Of a DNA stretch of 64,000 nucleotides, positions 14,855-23,889 are shown piece by piece. The stretch is from positions 1-64,000 of the forward strand of contig CAZLRH010000002.1 of the NCBI GenBank assembly GCA_964562015.1, given 5' to 3'. How positions within the stretch are numbered: the first letter of the stretch is position 1; the number at the start of each line of letters is the position of its first letter. The notes below the pieces were generated by a model, which saw only the letters and a program-made list of their open reading frames with translations, was not told the origin of the DNA and did not search any database. Position numbers and translations under genes: made by a program. This stretch comes from CAZLRH01 sp964562015. GTDB taxonomy: Bacteria; Verrucomicrobiota; Verrucomicrobiia; Opitutales; JABDGR01.

Positions 14855-15511
14855 CTACTTGCTCACGGGAAACGGTTCACAGAGGCGGCTGAGCGTGGTG
14901 CGGCCACCGCGCGCGGCGAGGCGCAGGAGTTTGAGGAGAATTTGCGCGGTGATGTAGGCGTCGCCGTGCGCGGTGTGGCGGTCGTGTGGCTCGATGCCGA
15001 AACGCTGGCAGAGGCCGTCGAGGCTGAAGTCGCCCTGCGACACGGGGAGCAGCCCGCCGGCCTCGAGATGGAGGGTGAGTTCCATGGTGTCGAGGGTGCG
15101 ATTGCGCAGGGTGACGCCGAAATGCCGTTCGAGCGCGCCATTGAGCATGGCGATGTCGTAGCCGATGTGGTGGCCGACGATGACGCCGTCGCCGAGGTAA
15201 TCGAGAAAGTCGAGCAGGGCACCGGCCTCGTCCCGGCCTTTGAGGGATTCGTCCCGCGTGATGCCATGGATGACGACCATGGAATTGTTAAAGGGAATCT
15301 TGAGGACGGCCTCAAACGTCTGCTCCAGGAGGATTTCCCCGCCTTGCAGGGCGACGGCCCCGAGCGAAACAAGCGAATCGCGCCGGGCGTCGAGGCCCGT
15401 GGTTTCGGAGTCAAACGCCACAAAGCGGACGCGGCTCACGGGGGAGTCGTCGGCCCAGGTGCGGCCAAAGGCGCTGGCATACCGGGCTAAAATGACCGCA
15501 GACTCAGACAT
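14855..15511 (-). CDS. DEDDh 3'-5' exonuclease, DnaQ/epsilon-like
   Basis: The 218 aa protein has exonuclease motifs FVAFDSETTGLD (Exo I), VGHHIGYDIAMLNGAL (Exo II) and HTAHGDAYITAQILLKLL (Exo III, DEDDh type with the His). It resembles the stand-alone DnaQ-like proteins whose N-terminal part precedes the exonuclease fold, often next to CBS or DUF294 proteins in other genomes. The role is probably proofreading or RNA/DNA end trimming. The ATG at 15511 is chosen because the upstream in-frame extension to 15670 lies antisense to the region before the esterase gene and looks non-coding. Confidence 0.85.
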   Translation of the reverse strand: MSESAVILARYASAFGRTWADDSPVSRVRFVAFDSETTGLDARRDSLVSLGAVALQGGEILLEQTFEAVLKIPFNNSMVVIHGITRDESLKGRDEAGALLDFLDYLGDGVIVGHHIGYDIAMLNGALERHFGVTLRNRTLDTMELTLHLEAGGLLPVSQGDFSLDGLCQRFGIEPHDRHTAHGDAYITAQILLKLLRLAARGGRTTLSRLCEPFPVSK

Positions 15512-15736
15512 GATTTGAAACGGGCTGGGCGTCCAGCGCGGCAGGATAAGGGCGGTCATGGCATCCACCCAAGGAAGCATAACGCGTGCCGCTTGCGGGC
15601 GCTGGAGGCTTTTTATCTCACCGACTTCGCGGCGCAGTTGCAATGCAAACTGGCGTTTGAATTTCAGCAACTGTCCCCTTGCGCCGGCCGGGCGGTGGTG
15701 ATTGTCTGGACGGGCGTAGAGAAAGGCGCATACCCC

Positions 15737-18250
15737 ATGCGACGATTATTTCTGGCTGTATTGGTGGCGGTGCTTTCCCTGCATCCTTCAGCGAAGGCCA
15801 TGACGGAACAGGAGCGGCGGGCTTATTTGGACTGGATGCTTGCGAATTTGCCCGACGTGCCCTCGTGGCGCCAATGGCAGCAAACCACCGGCGAATTGCC
15901 GCCGGATTTCGATGCATTGCCGCGCCATAATCTTCTGCCCGATCCCTTGCAGTTCCTCGACGGCAAGATGGTCAAATCACCCGCCGAATGGCCCGCCCGC
16001 CGCGCCGAAATCCTTCAGCTTTTTGAAAAATACGACATTGGCACCGTACCGCCGAAACCGAAGCTCGACAACGTCACGGTCGACAGCGAGACCACGCTCA
16101 ATGGCATCACGACGCGCGTCGTCATTTTGCAATATGGCCCCGGAGAAAAGACGAACTTGCGCGTCACATTGACCATTCCCGAAGGCACCGGTCCGTTTCC
16201 GGTTTTAATTGGAGGATCTGCCGCTGCCGTCCAACGCGGCTACATCAATTGCACTTTCTCCGGCAGCGTGGATCAGTTGTCGAATCTCCCGCAACTTTAT
16301 CCCCAGTTCGACTTCGCCTCCATGGGCCAGCGCGCCTTCAACGCGCAGATGGTGGTGGATTATTTGTACACCCTTCCGCAGGTGGACCAAAAGCACATTG
16401 CCATCACCGGTTATTCGCGTGAAGGCAAGATGGCGACCATCGCCGCGGCGCTGGATGAGCGCATTGCGGCGGTCGTGGCCGGAAGCACGGGTGTGGGCGG
16501 CGTGCTGTCGTGGCGGCAGGGCAGCGAGCGCAACCAAGCCGAGAGCATCCAGTCCACCACGCTGATGTTTCCGCTCTGGTTTGTACCGCGCCTGCGGTTT
16601 TTTGCCGGGCATGAAGACCGGCTGCCGATTGACGGAAACTTGCTGGTGGCGCTGGTGGCGCCGCGCGCGTGCCTCATCGAATACGGCAGCAATGACGAAG
16701 TTTCCAATATCTGGGGCAGTGAGCAAACGCTGCGTTCCGTGCAGCCCCTCTATAAGATGCTGGGCAACCCGGAAGGCGTGGGCATCATGCGCGTGGTCGG
16801 CGTCCACGGGGCGAACAATGAGGAAGTGTATTTGAACTGGCTGGACATCCAGTTTGGCCGCTCGCCGGAAAAATGGGCCAATAATTTGATGTTTCCCTGG
16901 GATTACAGTCAGTGGCTGCAACACAGCGGTTTCAAGATAGACCTAAGCAAATATCCAGCGCACAAGGTCGATGACCTGCTCGTCGACGCGGATGGCAAGC
17001 CCATCACCACCACGGCAGCATGGGAGGCGAAAGCCGCGGAGATTCGCAAAAATATTAATTTTATGCTGGGTGACAAGACACCCGTGGTGGAGAGCGTGCC
17101 GATGGCCGCCCCGGCCAATGATTTTCCAGCCGGACGCGGGCGCGGCGGCCCTCCGCCCGCGGGGGGCGCACGAGGCGGGCCGGGAGGCGCGATCCCCGCA
17201 ATTCCTGCCAACGGCGGACCCGGAGGCGCACGCGGCGGACGGGGTGGTCCCGCTGGTTTCGGAGGAGCAAGTTCCGCCGCGATGAACATCGGCACCAGTC
17301 CAACGACGCTTACGCAGAACAAAGTCGCGCAAGCGTCCGCAGAATTCGGCTGGCTGGCCCCGCAGCGGGAACAAATCAAGACGCGTGTGATTGCATTTGG
17401 CGACAACCTGAAAGGTGACATTTATTATCCGGCCAATACGCCTGAAGGCACCCCATTGCCCACGATCATCTGGTTGCATGGCTACAGTTATCCGCTCGGG
17501 TACATGTGGGTTTACAAGCGCGATTTGCATCCGATTCTGGCGCTCACGCAGGCCGGGTACGCGGTGTTTGCCTACGATCAATCCGGTTTCGGCAGCCGGG
17601 CCAACGAATCGGCGCCGTTCTATGAGCGCTATCCGCAGTGGTCGCACATGGGCCGGCTGGTGGAGGATGCGCGCGCGGCGATCGATGCGCTGCAAAAGGA
17701 CGCGCTGGTGGCCCCGCAAAGCATTTCCATTTTCGGCTACACCTTGGGCGGCATGGTTGGCCTTTACACCGCCGCGCTCGATATCCGCGTGCATGGGGTC
17801 GTCTCCGTCTCCGGTTTTACGCCCATGCGGACGGACACCGTGGACCGCGGCACGGGCGGCATTGCGCGCTACTTCGACGAACGCGGGTTGCTGCCGCGCC
17901 TGGGAGCATTCTCCGGTCACGAAGCGCAATTGCCTTACGATTTTGACGACGTGCTCGGCGCGATTGCCCCGCGACCGGCACTCATCATTGCACCCACTAG
18001 GGACCGCGACGCCACGCCCGCCGATGTGCACGCCGCCGTCATCGAGGCGAGAAAAGTTTACGCGCTCTATAATAAAGCCGCCAATCTCGGCTTGTACGAA
18101 CCCGTGGATTACATCCGCCTGCCCGCCGTCACGGAAGATTGGCTCATTCATTGGATGGACGAAACGATTAATCCCTTCGGCAAAAAATCGGCGCCTGCGG
18201 CCACGCTGCCAACCATTGATCCACCCGTGGCGGTGACCGGCGCCAAATAA
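15737..18250 (+). CDS. Exported double alpha/beta-hydrolase: CE15-like esterase plus second esterase-like domain
   Basis: The 837 aa protein has a signal peptide (MRRLFLAVLVAVLSLHPSAKA). Domain 1 (about 60-440) has a nucleophile elbow GYSREGK with Ser227, followed by HEDRLPIDGNLLVALVAPRA, the pattern of CE15 glucuronoyl esterases. A Gly/Arg-rich linker occupies about 466-511. Domain 2 (about 545-825) resembles acetyl-xylan-esterase/prolyl-oligopeptidase folds (IIWLHGYSY, YDQSGFG, IAPRPALII), but its elbow reads GYTLGG, with Thr669 instead of Ser. It probably removes ester decorations from pectin or glucuronoxylan outside the cytoplasm. It is first in a run with a PL4-like lyase and a GH78 enzyme, at gaps of 46 and 21 bases. 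Confidence 0.8.
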   Translation: MRRLFLAVLVAVLSLHPSAKAMTEQERRAYLDWMLANLPDVPSWRQWQQTTGELPPDFDALPRHNLLPDPLQFLDGKMVKSPAEWPARRAEILQLFEKYDIGTVPPKPKLDNVTVDSETTLNGITTRVVILQYGPGEKTNLRVTLTIPEGTGPFPVLIGGSAAAVQRGYINCTFSGSVDQLSNLPQLYPQFDFASMGQRAFNAQMVVDYLYTLPQVDQKHIAITGYSREGKMATIAAALDERIAAVVAGSTGVGGVLSWRQGSERNQAESIQSTTLMFPLWFVPRLRFFAGHEDRLPIDGNLLVALVAPRACLIEYGSNDEVSNIWGSEQTLRSVQPLYKMLGNPEGVGIMRVVGVHGANNEEVYLNWLDIQFGRSPEKWANNLMFPWDYSQWLQHSGFKIDLSKYPAHKVDDLLVDADGKPITTTAAWEAKAAEIRKNINFMLGDKTPVVESVPMAAPANDFPAGRGRGGPPPAGGARGGPGGAIPAIPANGGPGGARGGRGGPAGFGGASSAAMNIGTSPTTLTQNKVAQASAEFGWLAPQREQIKTRVIAFGDNLKGDIYYPANTPEGTPLPTIIWLHGYSYPLGYMWVYKRDLHPILALTQAGYAVFAYDQSGFGSRANESAPFYERYPQWSHMGRLVEDARAAIDALQKDALVAPQSISIFGYTLGGMVGLYTAALDIRVHGVVSVSGFTPMRTDTVDRGTGGIARYFDERGLLPRLGAFSGHEAQLPYDFDDVLGAIAPRPALIIAPTRDRDATPADVHAAVIEARKVYALYNKAANLGLYEPVDYIRLPAVTEDWLIHWMDETINPFGKKSAPAATLPTIDPPVAVTGAK

Positions 18251-18296
18251 TTTACGTTCAAGTCCAGTTACCCTTTGATTCAACCGCGAGGCACCC

Positions 18297-20456
18297 ATGA
18301 AAAAATTCCTTAAAATCGCGGCGACTTTGGCCGGAATTTCATTGGGGGCAAATCTGCACGCCGCCGAGGCATCCCCAACGACGACGCCCCCTGCTCCGGC
18401 GGCCGGGAACGCCGGTCCTGTCGCGGGTCGCGGTGGCGCAGGCGTGCGCGGAGCGCGTCCACCCGTGGTCATTCCCACCACGCCGCCGACGGATATCCCC
18501 GCGCCGCCGCTGGCCGCGCTCAACCGCCACGCGGTGACACTGACCGAGGACGGGGCCACTTACACTTTGGACAACGGCGTCGTGCGCGCCCTGGTCGCGA
18601 AAGTCTCCGGCGATTTGATTTCGCTCAAATATCGCGGCCTGGAAATGCTCGCCACCTATACCACGCCTGAGGGAGCACCCGATCTCCAGCGCGATCCGCC
18701 GGGCGATCCGGGCCGCGGGCGCGGCATGACTGACCATATGTACGGTTTCTGGTCGCACGACACCATCGCACCGCGGACGGTGGCAAAAATCACCCTCGAC
18801 CCCAAGACGAATGGCGGCCAGCGCGCCGAAGTCTCCGTCAAAGGTTTTTCCGATGGCCAGAAGCTTGGGCACGGCCCGGGCGCGCCCGCCGACGGTGAAT
18901 TTGCCAGCGACATCGAAATCCGCTACGCGCTGGGCCAGGAGGACAACGGCGTGTACACGTATTGCACCTTCGAGCACCTTCCGGCCTATCCGGATGCCAC
19001 GCTGGGCGAGGCGCGTTTTTGCGTAAAGCTCAACAGCATCTTCAATTGGATGCTCGTGGACGAACACCACAATTTGTTTTACCCGCGCGAAATGGAGGCC
19101 AGCGGCGACGACAAATACAATTACACGACGGTGCAGTTCGACCACCGGGCCTTCGGCTGGGCCAGCACTTTTGGCAAAGTCGGCATCTTTTTTGTCAACG
19201 CCTCGACGGAATACCTGAGCGGCGGGCCGACGAAGGTGGAATTCATGACCCACCGCGACACCACGGGCCCGGACTACTTTCCCTGCATCCTCAATTACTG
19301 GCGCAGCAGCCATTACGGCGGCAGCGCCGTGGATGTCGCCGCCGGCGAGCAGTGGACAAAGGTGGTGGGGCCGTTCTTGATTTATTGCAACGAGGGTCCC
19401 GACCCCGCAGCGATTTTCAAAGACGCAAATGAGCAGGTGGCGCGCGAACAAAAGAAATGGCCTTATGCATGGGTCGAGGGCGTGGATTACCCACACCACG
19501 ACCAGCGCAGCACAGTATCGGGACAGTTGATGCTGAAGGACCCCTTGATGCCGAACGCAAAAATGTCGCACCTGCTCGTCGGCCTCACCCACCCCGATTA
19601 TCACATCCCGACCCCGCGCGCCGCGGCGAGCAACACGCCGGTCAACATCACCTGGATGACCGACGCCAAGCACTACGAATTCTGGGCCCGGGGCGAGGAC
19701 AACGGCAAGTTTGTCGTGCCCGACGTGCGCGCCGGCAATTATACGTTGCACGCGATTGCCGACGGAGTTTTGGGCGAATTCGCCCAAGCCAATGTCGTCG
19801 TGGCAGCGGGCCAACCGCTGGATCTCGGCTCCCTCACCTGGACACCGGTGCGCCGGGGCCGGCAACTTTGGGACATCGGCGTGGCCAACCGCAATGGGCG
19901 CGAATTTCTCAAGGGCGACGATTACTTCCATGACGGCATGGCGCTCGTGTACCGGGATAATTTTCCCAACGACGTGAACTTCGTCATCGGCCAAAGCGAT
20001 TACGCCAAGGATTGGTATTTCCAGCATGTGCCGCACGTGGGCGAAGGAGCCGTGCCCAATGGCATTGTCGGCGGCGGAGGCGCAGGCCGCGCCAGCCCGT
20101 GGACGATTACGTTCGATTTGCCCAAGGCACCGGCGGGAGGAGTGGCGACGCTGCGGGTCGCCATCGCGGGCGGCAATGCCGGCGGCGGCGGCATTGCCGT
20201 CACGGTCAACGATCAGCCCGTCGGGGCAATTCGCATGAAAGAGGGCGGCGACTCGACCGTCGGCCGCAACGGCATTCAAGGCCTCTGGTACGAGCGCGAG
20301 GTGCCGTTTCCGGCCACGCTTTTGCATGCCGGCCCCAACGTCATGAAGCTCACCGTGCCCGCAGGTGGCGCCACCGCCGGAGTAATCTACGATTATTTGC
20401 GCCTGGAATTGGATGAAACCGCCACGCCGGCGCCCAATGTCGTTACAAATCCCTAA
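18297..20456 (+). CDS. Exported rhamnogalacturonan lyase-like protein (PL4 family)
   Basis: The 719 aa protein has a signal peptide (MKKFLKIAATLAGISLGANLHA) and a short Gly/Arg/Ala-rich stretch near residues 42-55. A large beta-sandwich catalytic domain follows (TLDNGVVRALVAKVSGDLISLKY is its opening pattern, with YTYCTFEHLPAYPDA further on). A fibronectin-III-like domain lies around 435-510 (GNYTLHAIADGVLGEF) and a carbohydrate-binding-like C-terminal domain from about 530 (LWDIGVANRNGREFL, FVIGQSDYAKDWYF). This three-domain order is the PL4 rhamnogalacturonan endolyase layout. It would cut the rhamnogalacturonan I backbone. Its GH78 neighbour would then release rhamnose from the fragments. 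Confidence 0.85.
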   Translation: MKKFLKIAATLAGISLGANLHAAEASPTTTPPAPAAGNAGPVAGRGGAGVRGARPPVVIPTTPPTDIPAPPLAALNRHAVTLTEDGATYTLDNGVVRALVAKVSGDLISLKYRGLEMLATYTTPEGAPDLQRDPPGDPGRGRGMTDHMYGFWSHDTIAPRTVAKITLDPKTNGGQRAEVSVKGFSDGQKLGHGPGAPADGEFASDIEIRYALGQEDNGVYTYCTFEHLPAYPDATLGEARFCVKLNSIFNWMLVDEHHNLFYPREMEASGDDKYNYTTVQFDHRAFGWASTFGKVGIFFVNASTEYLSGGPTKVEFMTHRDTTGPDYFPCILNYWRSSHYGGSAVDVAAGEQWTKVVGPFLIYCNEGPDPAAIFKDANEQVAREQKKWPYAWVEGVDYPHHDQRSTVSGQLMLKDPLMPNAKMSHLLVGLTHPDYHIPTPRAAASNTPVNITWMTDAKHYEFWARGEDNGKFVVPDVRAGNYTLHAIADGVLGEFAQANVVVAAGQPLDLGSLTWTPVRRGRQLWDIGVANRNGREFLKGDDYFHDGMALVYRDNFPNDVNFVIGQSDYAKDWYFQHVPHVGEGAVPNGIVGGGGAGRASPWTITFDLPKAPAGGVATLRVAIAGGNAGGGGIAVTVNDQPVGAIRMKEGGDSTVGRNGIQGLWYEREVPFPATLLHAGPNVMKLTVPAGGATAGVIYDYLRLELDETATPAPNVVTNP

Positions 20457-20477
20457 ATTTAACCACAAACCCACCTC

Positions 20478-23400
20478 ATGAAATTCTCTCTCCCCGCTGT
20501 GCTCTGCGCCCTGGCCCTGCCCTTCGCCGCGCACGCCCAAACTTCGCCGGTGCGGCTTGACAGCCTGACCACCGAGCACGAAAAGAACCCGCTCGGCATT
20601 GGCGTCACGCAACCACGCTTGTCATGGAAAATCATTTCCACCCGCCCGGGCGAAGTGCAGACGGCCTACCAAGTTCGCGCCGCCGCGACCGCCGCAAACC
20701 TCGCCGCCGACAAGGCTGATTTGTGGGACTCGGGTAAAGTGGCGTCCGACCAGTCGGTGCTCGTGCCGTGGGGCGGAAAGACACTCGGCTCACGCGCGCA
20801 AGTTTTCTGGCAAGTGCGCACCTGGGACAAAGCCGGTCAGCCCTCGCCGTGGAGCAGCACCGCTTCCTTTGAACTCGGACTGCTCGATGCCGCCAACGAT
20901 TGGAAAGGCCAGTGGATCACGGTGCCCTTGCCGCATTTCGACATCGAGGAAGTCCCGCTGGCCAAGGCGAATTGGATCAGCGCGGGCTCAGCCTCGAATC
21001 AAGCGGCGGCGGTGCGCTTCGTGCTCAATCTGCCCGAGGATGCAAAAATCCGCGGCGCCACGATTGATGCCATTGCGGACGGCGTCGTTTCGCTCTACGC
21101 GAACGGAAAAGCCACACTGCAAGGCCCGACCAGCCATGCCGCCCCGTTTCACGCCGATTTCGGCCAAAATTTGCAACCCGGGAAAAATATCATCACCCTG
21201 GGCGCCGCGGCGGTTCATTTCGCGAACACCAGCGAAAGAAATGCCATCGCGGCCCATGGGGTCGTCGAATTGGAAAACGGGACACGCATTGAATTCAACA
21301 CCGATGGCACCTGGAAGGCCTTTGCGTTTCCGCCGACGCCTCCGCGCGGGGCAGCGCCGCCCGTTCCCGGCGTGACCAATGTGTGGTTTCGGCCCGATTT
21401 TGACGATTCGGCCTGGGCTCCAGCCACCGTGTTCGGCCTTTATACCGCGGCTCCGCTCGCAGGCGACAACAGCAGCGCACTCGGGCCGGGCCGCTACTTG
21501 CGCAAAACATTTACCGTAAAAGGCCCGGTCGCCCAAGCGCGCTTGTACTCGACGGCCCTCGGCACTTACGAAGCGCAACTCAACGGCCAGCCCGTCAACG
21601 ATCATCAACTGGATCCGGGGTTTACCGATTATTACCACCGGGTCATGGTGCAGACCACGGATGTCACGAAGCTGCTCATCCCCGGCAAAAATGCGGTGGG
21701 GGCGATTTTGAGCGACGGCTGGTTTGCCGGGCGCCTGGGCTGGATGGGTCTCGCCCAGTTCAAGTCCGTCAGCGACCACCCGTTGTTCAAGGCCCAGTTG
21801 GAAATCACCTATGTTGATGGCACCACCGATACGATTGCCACGGATGGCACATGGCTGGGCGGCCCCGGTGAAATCCTTGGCTCGGACGAGCAACTGGGCG
21901 AAGTCATCGATGCGCGCAAAGCCGTCGCGTGGTCGCTGCCCACGTTGGACGACTCGGGCTGGCACATGGCGGACATTGAGGGCATCTTGGGCATCGCCCT
22001 CGACCCGCAAATCGGACCGCCCGTGCGCAAGCTCATGGAGTTGGCCCCGAAGAAAATCACCCGCCAGGGCAACGTGTGGCTGGTGGATTTCGGGCAGAAC
22101 ATGGTCGGCCACGTCCGTCTTTCCGCGCGCGGGCCGGCGGGTGCGACCATCGAGGTGACCCATGGCGAAATGCTCAACCCTGATGGAACTTTGTTCCAGG
22201 AAAACCTCCGGGCGGCCATTTCGCTTGACCAGTTCATTCTCAAAGGCGGTGCGGCACTCGAAACGTTCGAGCCGAAATTCACCTTTCACGGTTTTCGCTA
22301 TGCCGCCATCACGGGTTTTCCCGGTGAGCTCACCGCCGACAATATTCGTGGCGTGGTGGTGGGTTCCGACAATCTTGCGACGGGCGGCTGGGAGTCTTCG
22401 GACAAGGACTTGAACCAGCTGTTCTCGAATATCGTGTGGGGCCAGCGGGGCAATTTCCTGAGTGTGCCGACCGACTGCCCGCAGCGCGATGAGCGCCTGG
22501 GCTGGATGGGCGACGCCCAAGTCTTTTCCGCCACCGCCGCGCGCAACGCCGATGTCGCGGGCTTCTTTGCCAAATGGATGAAGGACGTAAATGACGCCCA
22601 GAACGCGCGCGGCGCCTACTCCACCGTGGCCCCGCGCGCCAACCAGACCGACGCCTTTCCCGTGTGGGGTGACGCCGGGGTGATTGTGCCGTGGGTCATG
22701 TACAATGCCTACGGAGATAAAAAATTCCTGGCCGACAACTACGACCACATGGCGCGCTGGGTGGATTATCTGACTAACCAGTCGGCCAGCTGCATCGTCA
22801 GCATTCGGGGCGTGGGCGACCATCTCGCACCCGCAACGACGCCGGATTCGATCATGGATACGGCGTATTACGCCAATTCTGCCGACATCGTGGCCAAATC
22901 CGCCGCGCTGCTGGGCAAAACGGAGGATGCTGCAAAATACCGCCAATTGCATGAAAACATCGCCGCTGCGTTCGCCAGCAACTTCATCAAGGACGACGGC
23001 TCTATCACTGCGCCGGGGGGTGCCGGTCGCGGACGCGCAGGCGGATTTCCCGGTGCGGCCCCGGCGGGCCCTTCGAATGGCACGCAAACCGCGTTTTTGC
23101 TGGCCCTCAAATTTAATCTGGTTCCGAAAAGTCTGCGCCCCTTGGTGGCCCAGCACCTCGTGGCCGACGTGGAAAAAAATGAACATCTGACGACCGGGTT
23201 TGTCGGGTCCGGGCAATTATGTCCCGCGCTGACGGATATCGGGCGTTCCGATCTGGCGTGGAAACTTGTTTTAACGGACACCTACCCCTCGTGGTTGTTT
23301 TCCGTGAAAAATGGCGCCACCACCATGTGGGAGCGGTGGGATGCCTGGACGCCGGAGAAGGGCTTTCAAGCCTCGTCCATGAACTCGTTCAACCACTACT

Positions 23401-23783
23401 CGTTTGGCGCGGTGGGCTACTGGTTTTATGCGGGCGCCGCCGGCATCAAGCTCGACGACGCGAGCCCTGGCTACAAACACTTCCTGCTGCAGCCGCAAAT
23501 GACGAACCGCCTCAATTATGTGAAGACGTCGCTCGACTCTCCTTATGGCCTGATATCCTCGCATTGGCATTTTGAGGGCGACCAACTCGTGTACGATGCG
23601 ACCGTGCCCCCCAACAGCAGCGCCACGCTCACGCTGCCCGCGCCCGCGGCCAGCATTCGTGAATCCGGCCAAACCGTGGCGACGACCCTGCTGGATAAGG
23701 CCGCCTCGAACGCATCCAGCACCGTCATCAACCTCCCCGCGGGCACCTATCACTTCGCGTTTCCGAAGCAGTGGGTGAAATAG
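20478..23783 (+). CDS. Exported alpha-L-rhamnosidase (GH78)
   Basis: The 1101 aa protein has a signal peptide (MKFSLPAVLCALALPFAAHA). The N-terminal Ig-like GH78 domain follows (LTTEHEKNPLGI, QPRLSWKI), then beta-sandwich domains and the (alpha/alpha)6 barrel with the signature DCPQRDERLGWMGD starting at about residue 666. That segment carries the general acid region of bacterial rhamnosidases. C-terminal GATTMWERWDAW and FNHYSFGAVGYWFY motifs are also typical. The barrel has a Gly/Arg/Ala-rich insert near 846-865. It releases terminal rhamnose from pectin fragments or glycosides. It is the last gene of the three-gene pectin run. Confidence 0.93.
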   Translation: MKFSLPAVLCALALPFAAHAQTSPVRLDSLTTEHEKNPLGIGVTQPRLSWKIISTRPGEVQTAYQVRAAATAANLAADKADLWDSGKVASDQSVLVPWGGKTLGSRAQVFWQVRTWDKAGQPSPWSSTASFELGLLDAANDWKGQWITVPLPHFDIEEVPLAKANWISAGSASNQAAAVRFVLNLPEDAKIRGATIDAIADGVVSLYANGKATLQGPTSHAAPFHADFGQNLQPGKNIITLGAAAVHFANTSERNAIAAHGVVELENGTRIEFNTDGTWKAFAFPPTPPRGAAPPVPGVTNVWFRPDFDDSAWAPATVFGLYTAAPLAGDNSSALGPGRYLRKTFTVKGPVAQARLYSTALGTYEAQLNGQPVNDHQLDPGFTDYYHRVMVQTTDVTKLLIPGKNAVGAILSDGWFAGRLGWMGLAQFKSVSDHPLFKAQLEITYVDGTTDTIATDGTWLGGPGEILGSDEQLGEVIDARKAVAWSLPTLDDSGWHMADIEGILGIALDPQIGPPVRKLMELAPKKITRQGNVWLVDFGQNMVGHVRLSARGPAGATIEVTHGEMLNPDGTLFQENLRAAISLDQFILKGGAALETFEPKFTFHGFRYAAITGFPGELTADNIRGVVVGSDNLATGGWESSDKDLNQLFSNIVWGQRGNFLSVPTDCPQRDERLGWMGDAQVFSATAARNADVAGFFAKWMKDVNDAQNARGAYSTVAPRANQTDAFPVWGDAGVIVPWVMYNAYGDKKFLADNYDHMARWVDYLTNQSASCIVSIRGVGDHLAPATTPDSIMDTAYYANSADIVAKSAALLGKTEDAAKYRQLHENIAAAFASNFIKDDGSITAPGGAGRGRAGGFPGAAPAGPSNGTQTAFLLALKFNLVPKSLRPLVAQHLVADVEKNEHLTTGFVGSGQLCPALTDIGRSDLAWKLVLTDTYPSWLFSVKNGATTMWERWDAWTPEKGFQASSMNSFNHYSFGAVGYWFYAGAAGIKLDDASPGYKHFLLQPQMTNRLNYVKTSLDSPYGLISSHWHFEGDQLVYDATVPPNSSATLTLPAPAASIRESGQTVATTLLDKAASNASSTVINLPAGTYHFAFPKQWVK

Positions 23784-23889
23784 ATTGCTGTACCGCGAGT
23801 TGGAACGAACTTAGTGAATTCGCGCCTTGCGCATTTGCTTTTTCGCAAAACCAGCTTGCGAGACGAATTCCTTGCCATTATCAGTGAGC

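Noticed and set aside
15515..15736. N-terminal extension of the double esterase
   Set aside because: The signal peptide begins at the ATG 15737; the extension overlaps the exonuclease start region and is Arg-rich without function.
18339..20612. Open frame of 757 codons on the minus strand
   Set aside because: It is antisense to the PL4-like gene. Long antisense frames are common here because of GC-rich third codon positions.
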